Shown here: piece after piece, positions 1 to 8,070 of the stretch
Position numbering within the stretch: the first letter of the stretch is position 1
Layout: the number at the start of each line of letters is the position of its first letter
From: Acidiflorens sp963841945
Lineage (GTDB): Bacteria > Acidobacteriota > Terriglobia > Terriglobales > Acidobacteriaceae
Direction of reading: 5' to 3'
Length of the DNA stretch: 64,000 nucleotides
NCBI GenBank assembly: GCA_963841945.1
Contig: CAWJFC010000028.1
Span: forward strand, 62,001 to 126,000
Made by a program: the position numbers and the translations under genes
Notes under the pieces: generated by a model
Seen by the model: the letters and a program-made list of their open reading frames with translations, nothing else
Database searches by the model: none
What the model was told of the DNA's origin: nothing

Positions 1-747
1 GTAGGCGACGACCCATCCTTCTTCCTTGCCGCTGCGGCATCCGTTGGAGCCGAAGGCAATATAAATGGTGCCGTTGTTGAGCAGAAGCGCGGGCCGGTTC
101 ACCTGCATCTTGTCGACAAAGACGTAGTTTTGGCCTTCATACTCGTAGCTGGCGGTGATGACAACCGGACTACCCGCTTGCTCGAGACCGGTGCTTACGT
201 CGAGCGCATGCAGGCGGTGGACAAAACTTGTTCCATTTTCGTAGGTCTTCGCCACCACAAACAGGGTGCCGGCGACCGCGTCAATCACCGGGGTCGAGAC
301 GATGCCCACCTGCGTCCAACCCGTGGTTCCCGAGCAGCCCTGAATCGAGATGGGCACAGGCAAGACGTTTTTCGACAAAAAACTGGTGTGCCAGAGCGGG
401 CTGGCGTTTCCGCCCGTGTTGCTGTCGGCGTCAAACGCGTAAACGCTGTCATTCATGGTGGCAACATAGACGACGTTGTGCACGCTGCCGGCGATCGTCA
501 CCTTGGGAAGATAAAGCGCCTGGCCGACGATGGCGCCGTCAACCGACTGGGAGAAAAGTCTGCCGAACGATTTTGGATTTACATTCTGCGGGGTGAGGGT
601 ACTCTCGCTGGTATTCGCACCCGAGTGCAAGTTGTCATAATGCCAGGTGGTTACGGGCATTTGAGCGAGCGCGACGCAGGATAAGCCAATCACGAAAAGC
701 AAGATTGGCAGGGCGCGACTCCGTGCGCGCAGCCTTACATTCGTCAC
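1..747 (-). CDS. Secreted PQQ-type beta-propeller protein (3' end outside window)
   Basis: The frame stays open from a GTG at 747 to the window edge, at least 249 codons, with GGGAGA six bases before the GTG. The N-terminus has two Arg-rich turns, a hydrophobic stretch (about residues 13-28) and an Ala-Leu-Ala cleavage-like site, so it is probably exported. The body carries propeller-blade signatures such as VVYVATMNDSVYAFDAD and GTLFVVAKTYENG, spaced like PQQ/quinoprotein-type repeats. Such proteins are common in Acidobacteria, and substrates cannot be assigned from blades alone. The start is inferred; an internal ATG near residue 30 would remove the signal peptide and is unlikely. Truncated by the window, so domain count and C-terminal sorting signals are unknown. 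Confidence 0.72.
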   Translation of the reverse strand, partial: MTNVRLRARSRALPILLFVIGLSCVALAQMPVTTWHYDNLHSGANTSESTLTPQNVNPKSFGRLFSQSVDGAIVGQALYLPKVTIAGSVHNVVYVATMNDSVYAFDADSNTGGNASPLWHTSFLSKNVLPVPISIQGCSGTTGWTQVGIVSTPVIDAVAGTLFVVAKTYENGTSFVHRLHALDVSTGLEQAGSPVVITASYEYEGQNYVFVDKMQVNRPALLLNNGTIYIAFGSNGCRSGKEEGWVVAY

Positions 748-962
748 GGTCTATCTCCCAGACTCGGATTTCTTGGAACTGCTTGGGGCTTGCCCGCGGG
801 GCCAGGACAAGGGCTGTACGAGCGAATGAAACTTGGTGAAACCATAATCGAGTTACGCCAGGGAGTCAAACCCCAGTTTTCCTCAAGTGCAGAGGATTGC
901 ACACTTTTTGAGGCAGCGCCATTCTGGCGAAGGGCGAGCGAAGAAGGGCTGGCTGAAGGATG

Positions 963-2171
963 TTACGCGCGGGCCGCAATTTTTCCGGGAACGCGAACCC
1001 GAACGGTGTGCGGAACGCCGCGCAGCTTGGCAAGAAGGTCTTCGTCGCAGGCGCGGTTGATGTCATAGATGGCATAACCGAGGTTGCCGCGCGTATCGAG
1101 AACCTGGCGCTCGATGTTAATGCCCTGGTCGGCGAGAATGTCATTGATGGCGCGGAGAATTCCGGGGACGTTGTGGTGGATGTGCATCAGGCGATGGGAG
1201 CCGGGCTCGTAGTCGAGATGGCAGTGCGGCAGGTTGACGCTCATCAGCGAATTGCCGCTCTGGAAATATTCGATCATCTTGGCGGAAACGAACTGGCCGA
1301 TATTCTGCTGCGCCTCTTCGGTGCTGCCGCCGATGTGGGGAGTGAGAATTACGTTGGGCAGTCCCTGGAGCGGGCTGGAGAACTGCCCACCGCTCTCCGG
1401 CTCCTGGGGAAAGACGTCGACGGCCGCACCGGCGAGCTTGCCGGATTTCAAATGGCGCGCCAGCGCTTCGTGATCGACGACGAATCCTCGGCTCAGGTTG
1501 ATGAGGCACGCGCCATCCTTCATCGAGGCCAGTTCTTCTTCGCCCATCAGGTTCTGGTTCTGCTGCTTGCCGTCGACGTGCAGGGTGATGACGTCGGAGG
1601 TCTCGAGCAGCTCGCGGAAGCTGACGGCGCGCGCATTACCGCGGGCCAGCACATGGGCTACGTCATGAAACACGACGCGCATGCCCATGGCTTCAGCGAG
1701 GTCTGAAATCTGAGAACCGATCTTGCCGTAGCCGACGATGCCAAGCGTAAGACCACGGACTTCGTGCGATCCAGCGGAGGATTTGTTCCAGTCGCCTTTG
1801 TGCAGGCGGGTGCTGGCTTCGAACGTTCGGCGCAAGAGCAGAATGATTTCGCCCATGGCCAGTTCCGCAACGGAGCGGCTGTTGGAATGCGGATCGTTGA
1901 AGACGGCAATGCCACGGTCGCTCGAAGCTGCGCGATCGATTTTATCGACGCCGATGCAGAAGGCTCCGATGGCGACCAGTTCAGGCGAGGCCGCGAGCAC
2001 GGCTGCCGAGATGCGCGTTTTGGAGCGCGCGCCCAGGATCGAGGCGCCGCGGATCTTCTTCACGAGTTCGGCCTCGTCAAGCGCGCCCTTCAGCGACTCG
2101 ACCTCGAACCCTGCTTCCTCAAATTGTGAGGCGGCCACGCCGCTGATGTTTTCCAGCAGTAGAACCTTCAA
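963..2171 (-). CDS. serA: D-3-phosphoglycerate dehydrogenase
   Basis: Oxidises 3-phosphoglycerate to 3-phosphohydroxypyruvate, first step of serine synthesis, in the cytoplasm. The order is N-terminal substrate domain, Rossmann domain with GIVGYGKIG, the Arg-Glu-His catalytic set (LSRGFVVD, FPQEPE, TPHIGGST) and a C-terminal ACT domain beginning near HIHHNVPG, which normally binds serine for feedback inhibition. About 402 aa is the usual length of the short E. coli-type SerA. I chose the TTG at 2171 because GGAGG lies five bases upstream and the protein then starts MKVLLLENIS; an ATG at 2189 lies before that ribosome site. A perfect TATAAT on this strand at 2206-2211 fits a short leader. Divergent from the acetyltransferase gene. 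Confidence 0.95.
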   Translation of the reverse strand: MKVLLLENISGVAASQFEEAGFEVESLKGALDEAELVKKIRGASILGARSKTRISAAVLAASPELVAIGAFCIGVDKIDRAASSDRGIAVFNDPHSNSRSVAELAMGEIILLLRRTFEASTRLHKGDWNKSSAGSHEVRGLTLGIVGYGKIGSQISDLAEAMGMRVVFHDVAHVLARGNARAVSFRELLETSDVITLHVDGKQQNQNLMGEEELASMKDGACLINLSRGFVVDHEALARHLKSGKLAGAAVDVFPQEPESGGQFSSPLQGLPNVILTPHIGGSTEEAQQNIGQFVSAKMIEYFQSGNSLMSVNLPHCHLDYEPGSHRLMHIHHNVPGILRAINDILADQGINIERQVLDTRGNLGYAIYDINRACDEDLLAKLRGVPHTVRVRVPGKIAARA

Positions 2172-2205
2172 AAATTCCTCCGGGATCATGGAACGCGACA
2201 CCGCG

Positions 2206-2211
2206 ATTATA
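2206..2211 (-). promoter_or_regulatory. -10 element of serA promoter
   Basis: TATAAT read on the minus strand, about 35 bases before the TTG start chosen for serA. No good -35 hexamer at 16-18 bp was found. It sits inside the same 85-bp gap as the divergent acetyltransferase promoter. Confidence 0.45.
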
Positions 2212-2221
2212 ACGGCGCGGT

Positions 2222-2250
2222 TTGCGATCGTTCGCAATGCCATCGATAAT
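2222..2250 (+). promoter_or_regulatory. Promoter of the GNAT gene, predicted leaderless
   Basis: TTGCGA (2222-2227), a 17-bp spacer and GATAAT (2245-2250). The GTG start at 2257 lies six bases after the -10 element, so transcription should begin at or next to the start codon. No Shine-Dalgarno sequence is present. Confidence 0.5.
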
Positions 2251-2256
2251 ACTGGC

Positions 2257-2742
2257 GTGACGAGCGTAACCATTGTTCAGGCTTCGTCTCCGGCGCAGAT
2301 CGTGCAGGCGCGCGAATTGTTTCTGGAGTATGCGAAGTCGCTTGGGTTCAGCCTGTGCTTTCAGAACTTCGACGCTGAACTGGCAGGCTTGCCGGGGGAT
2401 TATGCACCTCCCAAGGGGCGTTTGCTGCTGGCCGATTATGAAGGTCAGCTCGCCGGATGCGGCGCTCTGCATAGTTTGGAGGGCGAGGTTTGCGAGATGA
2501 AGCGGCTATATTTGCGCCCGCAGTTCCGCGGCAAAGGCCTGGGGCGCGTGATGGCGGAGCGCTTGATCGGCGACGCCCGAGAAATTGGTTATAAGCGCAT
2601 GCGCCTCGATACGGTCGGGCCGGTGATGAAAGACGCGGCCGCCATGTATCGCAGGCTGGGTTTCAAAGAGATTGCGCCTTATCGCAAGAACCCCATGCCC
2701 GGAACGCTCTACATGGAGCTTGCGCTCGGACCGGGCGGTTGA
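2257..2742 (+). CDS. GNAT family N-acetyltransferase
   Basis: A 161-aa protein with a GNAT fold; it would transfer an acetyl group from acetyl-CoA to an amine, substrate unknown. The core is visible as CEMKRLYLRPQFRGKGLGR, which contains the acetyl-CoA pyrophosphate loop (R/Q-x-x-G-x-G/A form RGKGLG), followed by an amphipathic helix, then MYRRLGFKEIAPY, typical of the C-terminal strand and helix. I start at GTG 2257 because the domain begins there (TIVQASSPAQIVQARELF) and a promoter lies directly upstream; the frame is open further 5' but that part overlaps serA and lacks GNAT similarity. Closest in style to small acetyltransferases next to amino acid genes. Confidence 0.82.
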   Translation: MTSVTIVQASSPAQIVQARELFLEYAKSLGFSLCFQNFDAELAGLPGDYAPPKGRLLLADYEGQLAGCGALHSLEGEVCEMKRLYLRPQFRGKGLGRVMAERLIGDAREIGYKRMRLDTVGPVMKDAAAMYRRLGFKEIAPYRKNPMPGTLYMELALGPGG

Positions 2743-2842
2743 ACAGCATGAGGCCATGCAGGGACATGCCGGAAAACATGCAGGGAAGAGATGCCTCGGG
2801 TGGCGTCTTAATCCCTTGATCCCTGCAGGCCATCACGCTGTC

Positions 2843-3310
2843 TTATCCGGGAAGATTCACTCCGCTGACGAATCCCCCAAGATGAGCTGTAACCGCGATC
2901 ATCGCGACAGAAATGAATTCCAACATCGCCGCAGCCGCCGGCAAGGACGGTTCCCTTTCTTTCGCCTTCCACCGCCGTGAACGCACCAGAACCACGAGCC
3001 ACAAAAGAGCCGCAGAGCAGCATCCCAGCGCCAGATGCATCCGTAACGTGCCCCTCAGCCGCTGCCCTTCCAGTTGCCACTGCCACGCCGCCAGTCCGGT
3101 GGCCACCACGGGCACGGCCATGATCGCCGCAGCCCATAGATTGAATTCGGCGACGGCTCTCAATGCCCCCTTGCCGCGCCAGTGCGCCAGCACATCGCAA
3201 ATCACTCCGGTGATGAAGAGCGCAATTGGGAAGTGCACCAGCACGACGTGCTGCGCATGTTTGGCGAGCAGCACCGACCTGGGATCGAACGGATTAACCG
3301 CGACGGTCAT
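2843..3310 (-). CDS. DUF2231-type integral membrane protein
   Basis: A 155-aa protein with about four transmembrane segments (near residues 24-42, 60-80, 92-110 and 130-150). The HVVLVHFPIALF start of the first segment with paired histidines is characteristic of DUF2231 membrane proteins, whose function is unknown but which often sit beside copper or redox proteins. The ATG at 3310 overlaps the stop of the upstream cupredoxin gene (TGATG), so the two are translationally coupled. A GTG one codon earlier is also possible. Confidence 0.78.
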   Translation of the reverse strand: MTVAVNPFDPRSVLLAKHAQHVVLVHFPIALFITGVICDVLAHWRGKGALRAVAEFNLWAAAIMAVPVVATGLAAWQWQLEGQRLRGTLRMHLALGCCSAALLWLVVLVRSRRWKAKEREPSLPAAAAMLEFISVAMIAVTAHLGGFVSGVNLPG

Positions 3311-3645
3311 CACTCGACCACGATTTTCCCGGTCATCTTCGGATGAATTGAGCAGAAGTACGCGTAGGTTCCGGGCTTGGTGAGAGTGGTTGTGAACTTG
3401 TCGTCGGTGTCGAGCGCCTTTGACTTGAATGTGCCCTCGGTGCTGACTACGGTGTGCGGAATATCGTCGCGGTTGGTCCAGGTGATGGTCGTGCCGGCCT
3501 TCACCTTGATCTCCTGCGGCGTGAAGCTGAAGTTGTCGATCGTGATCGCGACCAGCGATGGGTTGTCAGCCGCGGCAGCAGTCTGCACACAGAAAAGTGC
3601 GAGTAAGAGCAAGCCTCCGGCATGTTTCAAAGTAAGTCGACGCAT
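3310..3645 (-). CDS. Cupredoxin / plastocyanin-like blue copper protein
   Basis: A 111-aa exported electron-transfer protein. A signal peptide covers about residues 1-25. The mature part has the cupredoxin pattern with type 1 copper ligands His64 (IPHTV), Cys98, His101 and Met104 (FCSIHPKM), as in amicyanin/pseudoazurin-like domains. AGGAGG precedes the ATG by six bases. It is followed by an overlapping DUF2231 gene and preceded at 91 bp by a Tat-exported phosphoesterase gene on the same strand, so the three probably form one operon. The redox partner cannot be told from sequence. Confidence 0.9.
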   Translation of the reverse strand: MRRLTLKHAGGLLLLALFCVQTAAAADNPSLVAITIDNFSFTPQEIKVKAGTTITWTNRDDIPHTVVSTEGTFKSKALDTDDKFTTTLTKPGTYAYFCSIHPKMTGKIVVE

Positions 3646-3736
3646 TTCTTCCTCCTTGTGTCGTATGACTGATCCCAGAGATCGGCGATCGGTGACCGGT
3701 CGCCCGTGGCTCGAAGCTTGCGGCTCGAAACCCGCT

Positions 3737-4696
3737 TCACTCCAGCGTGGAATCGGTTACGGCCAGCGCGTGCCTGCCATGAAACGCCTGCACGCTGGTG
3801 AGGCCGAGCAGAGAACGCAGCTGATCATCGGGAACCTTCATTGGCCCGGGCGAAGGTGCAGCTCCCGGCTTCGGTTGCGGGAACGCGGTTGAACAAGCGA
3901 TGTGAAATGTGACGTTACCCTCTACTTTCTGCATCGTCTGATGAATGTGGCCATTCAGCACAGTGACCGAACCGAATTTTTTTAAATAGGAGAGCGCCTG
4001 CGCGCTGTCATCGGTTCCCCAACCCCACTCGGGATAGACCGACCAGAGCGGGATGTGGGCAAAGACGATGATGGGCGTGCTGTGCTTCATGTGCTTGACG
4101 TCGCGCTCCAGCCATTGGAGTTGCTCGGCACCGAGCGAACCGAGTCCGCCTGCTTTGAGGTTCATCACGTTGACCAGGCCGATGAAGTGCACGCCGTTCT
4201 TGTCAAAGCTGTACCAGCCCAGGCCGCTGGAATTCTTGCCATAGCGCTCGCGATACTGCGCGCCATCATCCTCTAGCACGTCGTGCTCGCCCGGAACGTA
4301 GAAAACTTCCCGCGGCCGCGCCGATTTCAGGATCTGATCGACATTGTCGAACTCGGAGGGCTTCGAGAGATGGCTGATGTCGCCGGTGTGCAACATGAAC
4401 TCGGGCGCGACGGGCAGCGCGTTGATCTTGTCGACAGCGGCTTTGAGCGTGGCAATCACGTCGGGATTTGCCGGTTTGTTGAAGCCCATGTGGCTGTCGC
4501 TGATCTGTACGAAACTGAGCTGGCCTTTGGCATGTTTTGCGGGGGGATCGTTGAGCGCGAATGACTTGAGGACGCCGCCGTCAACCATGCAGAGCGCGCC
4601 CGTGCCCGCCCATGCCATGCACTTCAGAAATCCACGGCGGTCAATGCCATCGTGGTTGTGATCGAAGACAATGCTGTTATTTGTTTCGTCTGCCAT
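3737..4696 (-). CDS. Tat-exported metallophosphoesterase
   Basis: A 319-aa calcineurin-like phosphoesterase. The N-terminus has a twin-arginine signal (DRRGFLKCMAWAG, residues 19-31). Metal motifs are Asp67-x-His69 (SDSH), Gly-Asp106 (HTGDIS), PGEHD (135-139), a His in FAHIPL and GHIH near the C-terminal third. The usual GNHD motif reads GEHD, so a Glu replaces the conserved Asn metal ligand. The ATG at 4696 has GGAGG seven bases upstream; the frame is open for 74 more codons but these are not needed. It would act in the periplasm on a phosphoester; substrate unknown. Confidence 0.88.
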   Translation of the reverse strand: MADETNNSIVFDHNHDGIDRRGFLKCMAWAGTGALCMVDGGVLKSFALNDPPAKHAKGQLSFVQISDSHMGFNKPANPDVIATLKAAVDKINALPVAPEFMLHTGDISHLSKPSEFDNVDQILKSARPREVFYVPGEHDVLEDDGAQYRERYGKNSSGLGWYSFDKNGVHFIGLVNVMNLKAGGLGSLGAEQLQWLERDVKHMKHSTPIIVFAHIPLWSVYPEWGWGTDDSAQALSYLKKFGSVTVLNGHIHQTMQKVEGNVTFHIACSTAFPQPKPGAAPSPGPMKVPDDQLRSLLGLTSVQAFHGRHALAVTDSTLE

Positions 4697-4925
4697 CCCC
4701 ACCTCCGGTTCGCGTTCGCCTGCTGGTGTGCAGAACTGGCGGACACCGGATTTATTCCAGAAAAAATTGGAACGGAAAGGGACTGCCTGCGGATGGAGGG
4801 CCGGCGGTGCAATCTGCTGCCGGGACAACCGTATTCCCCGCCAAAATGTTACAAATATATGGGCCGTTGCGGACAACCACGCGCGGCTGTCGTGAATCTT
4901 CCAAGCGCAGCTCGTCATCTTTAAT

Positions 4926-4979
4926 GCTTTGGAGGAAAACGAAATGGCACAAGCTTTGGAGGAAGTAAAAATGGCGCAT
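4926..4979 (+). repeat. Tandem 27-bp duplication carrying two ribosome sites and two starts
   Basis: Two adjoining 27-bp units (4926-4952 and 4953-4979) both begin GCTTTGGAGGAA, have a six-base spacer and then ATGGC; 21 of 27 positions agree. The unit length is a multiple of three, so both ATGs (4944 and 4971) are in frame with the dismutase. Confidence 0.8.
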
Positions 4980-5588
4980 GAACTGCCCCCGCTGCCCTAT
5001 GCGTACAACGCTCTTGAACCCACCATCGACGAAAAGACGATGCATCTGCACCATGACATGCATCACGCCGCCTACGTCAAGAATCTGAACGCGGCGCTCG
5101 ACAAGCATCCTGAACTGCACTCCAAGAAAATCGAAGACCTGCTGCGCGATCTGAATTCGATTCCGGAAGACATTCGGGGCGCCGTACGCAACAACGGCGG
5201 CGGCCACGTGAACCACACCATGTTCTGGAACATCATGAAGCCGAATGGCGGCGGTGAGCCGACCGGGCCGATTGGCGACGCCATCAAGAAGACCTTCGGC
5301 GACTTCAAAACTTTTCAGGAAAAATTCAACGCCGCCGGTGCAGGTCAGTTCGGCAGTGGATGGGTCTGGCTAGCCGGCGACAGCCATGGCGACGTGAAAG
5401 TTATCTCGACGCCGAACCAGGACAATCCGATTTCGCAGGGCCTGATCCCGATTTTCGGCAACGACGTTTGGGAGCACGCCTATTATCTGAAATACAACAA
5501 CCGCCGGCCGGAATATCTGGCGGCGTGGTGGAACGTTGTGAACTGGGAAGAGATCAACAAGCGATTTCAATCGTTGCTGAAGAAGTAA
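4944..5588 (+). CDS. sodA: Superoxide dismutase, Mn/Fe family
   Basis: Converts superoxide to hydrogen peroxide and oxygen. The alpha-hairpin domain has HLHHDMHHAAYV with the first metal His and GGGHVNHTMFW with the second; the C-terminal domain has DVWEHAYYLKYNNRRPEY with the Asp and His ligands. Gln in the NQDNP segment and the GGHxN pattern are closer to Mn-dependent than Fe-dependent enzymes, though cambialistic activity cannot be excluded. Length is 214 aa from the first ATG or 205 aa from the second at 4971; both have GGAGG eight bases upstream. The shorter form matches the family start better. No signal peptide. A terminator follows at 5674. Confidence 0.95.
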   Translation: MAQALEEVKMAHELPPLPYAYNALEPTIDEKTMHLHHDMHHAAYVKNLNAALDKHPELHSKKIEDLLRDLNSIPEDIRGAVRNNGGGHVNHTMFWNIMKPNGGGEPTGPIGDAIKKTFGDFKTFQEKFNAAGAGQFGSGWVWLAGDSHGDVKVISTPNQDNPISQGLIPIFGNDVWEHAYYLKYNNRRPEYLAAWWNVVNWEEINKRFQSLLKK

Positions 5589-5673
5589 CACGCAAGGACA
5601 GCCGCCCTCGGCTGCCCAACCGGGCAAAGCTCGGTAAGGCGTTTGTCAGCGATAGATTTTAATGTCTCAAACC

Positions 5674-5702
5674 AAAGCCGGGCCCAAGAAGCCCGGCTTT
5701 TC
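5674..5702 (+). terminator. Rho-independent terminator after sodA
   Basis: Stem of AAAGCCGGGC (5674-5683) with GCCCGGCTTT (5691-5700), loop CCAAGAA, T-rich tail. It lies 85 bp after the dismutase stop. Confidence 0.8.
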
Positions 5703-5883
5703 ATTTCACAAACCCAGTGCCGTCCGCGAGTTTCGCGATCGGTGCCTCTGACGACGCCTCTGGATTCCCCGCCCCACATTAAGAAACGATTAATTTTTCG
5801 TGTTGAACCAAAGCCCCGCTCCTTTTGCCGCTAGACCGCCGGTAGACTCCAACCGATAATAGTCACGAAGAACCAGTTTCCAA

Positions 5884-7272
5884 ATGTCCAACAATGAATA
5901 CGATCTGGTGGTGATCGGCAGCGGACCCGCTGGTCAGAAGGGCGCGATCTGCGCGGCCAAGATGCGCAAGAAGGTCGCGATCGTCGATCGCGAGCGCACC
6001 ATGGGCGGCGTCTGCGTGCACACCGGAACCATCCCCAGCAAGATGTTTCGCGAGGCCGTGCTCTATCTCAGCGGATTTCGCCAGCGCACGTTCTACGGCC
6101 GCGGCTATGTGCTCAAAGATCGTATTGAGATGTCCGATCTCGTCTTCCGCGCGCAGTCGGTTATGTCGCGAGAGGTCGAGGTCATCAAGGCGCAGCTCCG
6201 GCGCAACTACATCACTTCGCTTTCGGGCGACGCGCACTTCGTGGATCCGCACACCATCGAGATCAACAACTCCGACGGCACACAACAGGTTCGCGGCGAG
6301 AAGATCCTGATCGCCTGCGGCACGCGGCCCGCGCACGACGCCGAAATCCCGATCGACAACAAGCGAATTTTCGATTCCGACCAGATTCATTGTCTCGACG
6401 AAATTCCGCGCGAGCTGATCGTCGTCGGCGCGGGCATTATCGGGCTCGAATACGCCTCGATGTTCGCCGCCCTGGGCGTCAAAGTCACCCTGCTCGATCA
6501 GCGGCCCACCCTGCTCGACTTCGTCGACCGCGAGATTATCGAAAGCCTCTGCTTCCAGCTTCGCCAGCTGGGAACGGTCTTCCGCCTCGGCGAAAAAGTT
6601 GTCTCTGTGGGCGTCGACGACGAGCGCTCGCAGGTTTTCGCCAAACTCGAAAGCGGCAAAATCGTTCGCGGACAGGCGCTTCTATATTCAGTGGGCCGCC
6701 AGGCTAACAGCGACCAGGTGAATATTGCCGCCGCCGGCATCGTGCCCGACGGCCGCGGGAAGCTCATCGTCAATGAGCACTATCAGACCGACATTCCGCA
6801 TATCTATGCCGCCGGCGACGTCATCGGCTTTCCCGCGCTCGCATCTACTTCGATGGAGCAGGGACGACTCGCCAGTTGCCACATGTTCGGCAAGCCCAGC
6901 AAGATGGTTTCGAATCTGATCCCGTACGGAATTTACGCGATCCCCGAAATTTCGATGGTGGGCGAAACGGAAGAAGAGCTGACCAAGAAAAAAGCGCCCT
7001 ACGAAAGCGGTCTGGCACGCTACTCCGAACTCGCCAAAGGGCAGATGCTGGGCGACGAGCAGGGACTGGTAAAAATTCTCTTTGATCCTAACTCGCTCAA
7101 GCTGCTTGGCGTCCACATCATCGGAGACCGCGCCGCGGAGATCATTCACATTGGACAGGCCGTGCTGGCCATGGGCGGATCGATCGAATATTTCCGTGAC
7201 ACGATCTTCAACTACCCGACGCTGGCTGAGGCGTATAAGGTCGCCGCGCTGGACGGCTTGAACAAACTGTAA
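5884..7272 (+). CDS. sthA: Soluble NAD(P)+ transhydrogenase
   Basis: FAD flavoprotein that exchanges hydride between NADPH and NAD+, balancing the two pools in the cytoplasm. Residues 8-20 hold the FAD-binding GSGPAG; a second GxGxxG (GAGIIGLEYASMF) near 185 binds the nicotinamide nucleotide; IYAAGDVIG and the C-terminal dimerisation domain follow. It resembles dihydrolipoamide dehydrogenases, but the redox motif reads GGVCVHTGTIPSK: only the first Cys is present, as in SthA, which has no redox disulphide. 462 aa is the normal length. Monocistronic between a dismutase and a convergent hydrolase. Confidence 0.93.
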   Translation: MSNNEYDLVVIGSGPAGQKGAICAAKMRKKVAIVDRERTMGGVCVHTGTIPSKMFREAVLYLSGFRQRTFYGRGYVLKDRIEMSDLVFRAQSVMSREVEVIKAQLRRNYITSLSGDAHFVDPHTIEINNSDGTQQVRGEKILIACGTRPAHDAEIPIDNKRIFDSDQIHCLDEIPRELIVVGAGIIGLEYASMFAALGVKVTLLDQRPTLLDFVDREIIESLCFQLRQLGTVFRLGEKVVSVGVDDERSQVFAKLESGKIVRGQALLYSVGRQANSDQVNIAAAGIVPDGRGKLIVNEHYQTDIPHIYAAGDVIGFPALASTSMEQGRLASCHMFGKPSKMVSNLIPYGIYAIPEISMVGETEEELTKKKAPYESGLARYSELAKGQMLGDEQGLVKILFDPNSLKLLGVHIIGDRAAEIIHIGQAVLAMGGSIEYFRDTIFNYPTLAEAYKVAALDGLNKL

Positions 7273-7276
7273 ATCT

Positions 7277-8035
7277 TCAGCTCGAAAAGAACTCGCGAAT
7301 CTTCTCCCAGTACTTCCGCACAATCATGTCGGTGCTCAAATGCCCGCCGCGCCGCAGCAGCTTCAACTGCGCACCGCTCAACCGCGCAAACTTCACGACG
7401 GTCCGGTACGGAACATACGGATCATCCTCGGCATGAAACATCATGATCTTCTCGGCAGTCATCTCTCCGGCGTGATCAATCGGACTGAAGAACTTCCCAT
7501 CGCTGAGCTTCTTCCAATTCCGATCCGGCAGCCGGTACGCCGTGCCGAAGGCCTCGCGAATATAAGCCGCGTAACTTGGATTTGAAGTCTCTTTCCTCTG
7601 CTCGCCCCGCAGGATCGACCAATCCACTACCGGACAATTGGCCACAACTTTCTTCACGCGCGCATCGAGCGAACACAACAATGCTGCGGCCCCGCCAAAA
7701 CTGCCGCCAATCACAAAAACCTCATCCGGCCGCAGGCGAAACTTCTGCCGGAATGCGATCTCGCGAAACTCACCGTGGATCCCGTCGGTGACATCCAGAA
7801 TATCCAGATGCGGCGAGCGCGCCAGAAATGTGCCGCCGCTCTCCCACGATCCGCGATAGCGCGGATAAAACACCCAATATCCTTTCGCCGCCAAAAATTC
7901 CGCCAGCGGCTGTTTGCGCGGAATGGAAGGCATGCCATCGCACAAAACAATGACGCGCTGCTTCTTACTTCGCCGCAACGGCGGAAGGAATTCCGTCAGG
8001 ATGTCGCCGGCAAATCGAGTCCGATACATCACCAT
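7277..8035 (-). CDS. Alpha/beta hydrolase (dienelactone hydrolase/peptidase-like)
   Basis: A 252-aa cytoplasmic alpha/beta hydrolase. The nucleophile elbow is GGSFGG near residue 112, the acid is likely the Asp in HAEDDPYVPY, and the His is in RRGGHLSTD near the C-terminus; the oxyanion region is VLCDGMPS. The YPRYRGSWESGGTFL segment is typical of small acyl-peptide-hydrolase-like domains. Convergent with sthA (4-bp gap between stops) and followed upstream on the same strand by a metallo-beta-lactamase-fold gene, 35 bp away, so probably cotranscribed. Substrate not predictable. Confidence 0.85.
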   Translation of the reverse strand: MVMYRTRFAGDILTEFLPPLRRSKKQRVIVLCDGMPSIPRKQPLAEFLAAKGYWVFYPRYRGSWESGGTFLARSPHLDILDVTDGIHGEFREIAFRQKFRLRPDEVFVIGGSFGGAAALLCSLDARVKKVVANCPVVDWSILRGEQRKETSNPSYAAYIREAFGTAYRLPDRNWKKLSDGKFFSPIDHAGEMTAEKIMMFHAEDDPYVPYRTVVKFARLSGAQLKLLRRGGHLSTDMIVRKYWEKIREFFSS

Positions 8036-8070
8036 TCCGCTCTCACCTCTTCACTCACAATCTGCAATGC

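Noticed and set aside
1738..2256. 5' extension of the GNAT frame into serA
   Set aside because: The first 173 codons are antisense to serA, and the promoter and domain start fit GTG 2257.
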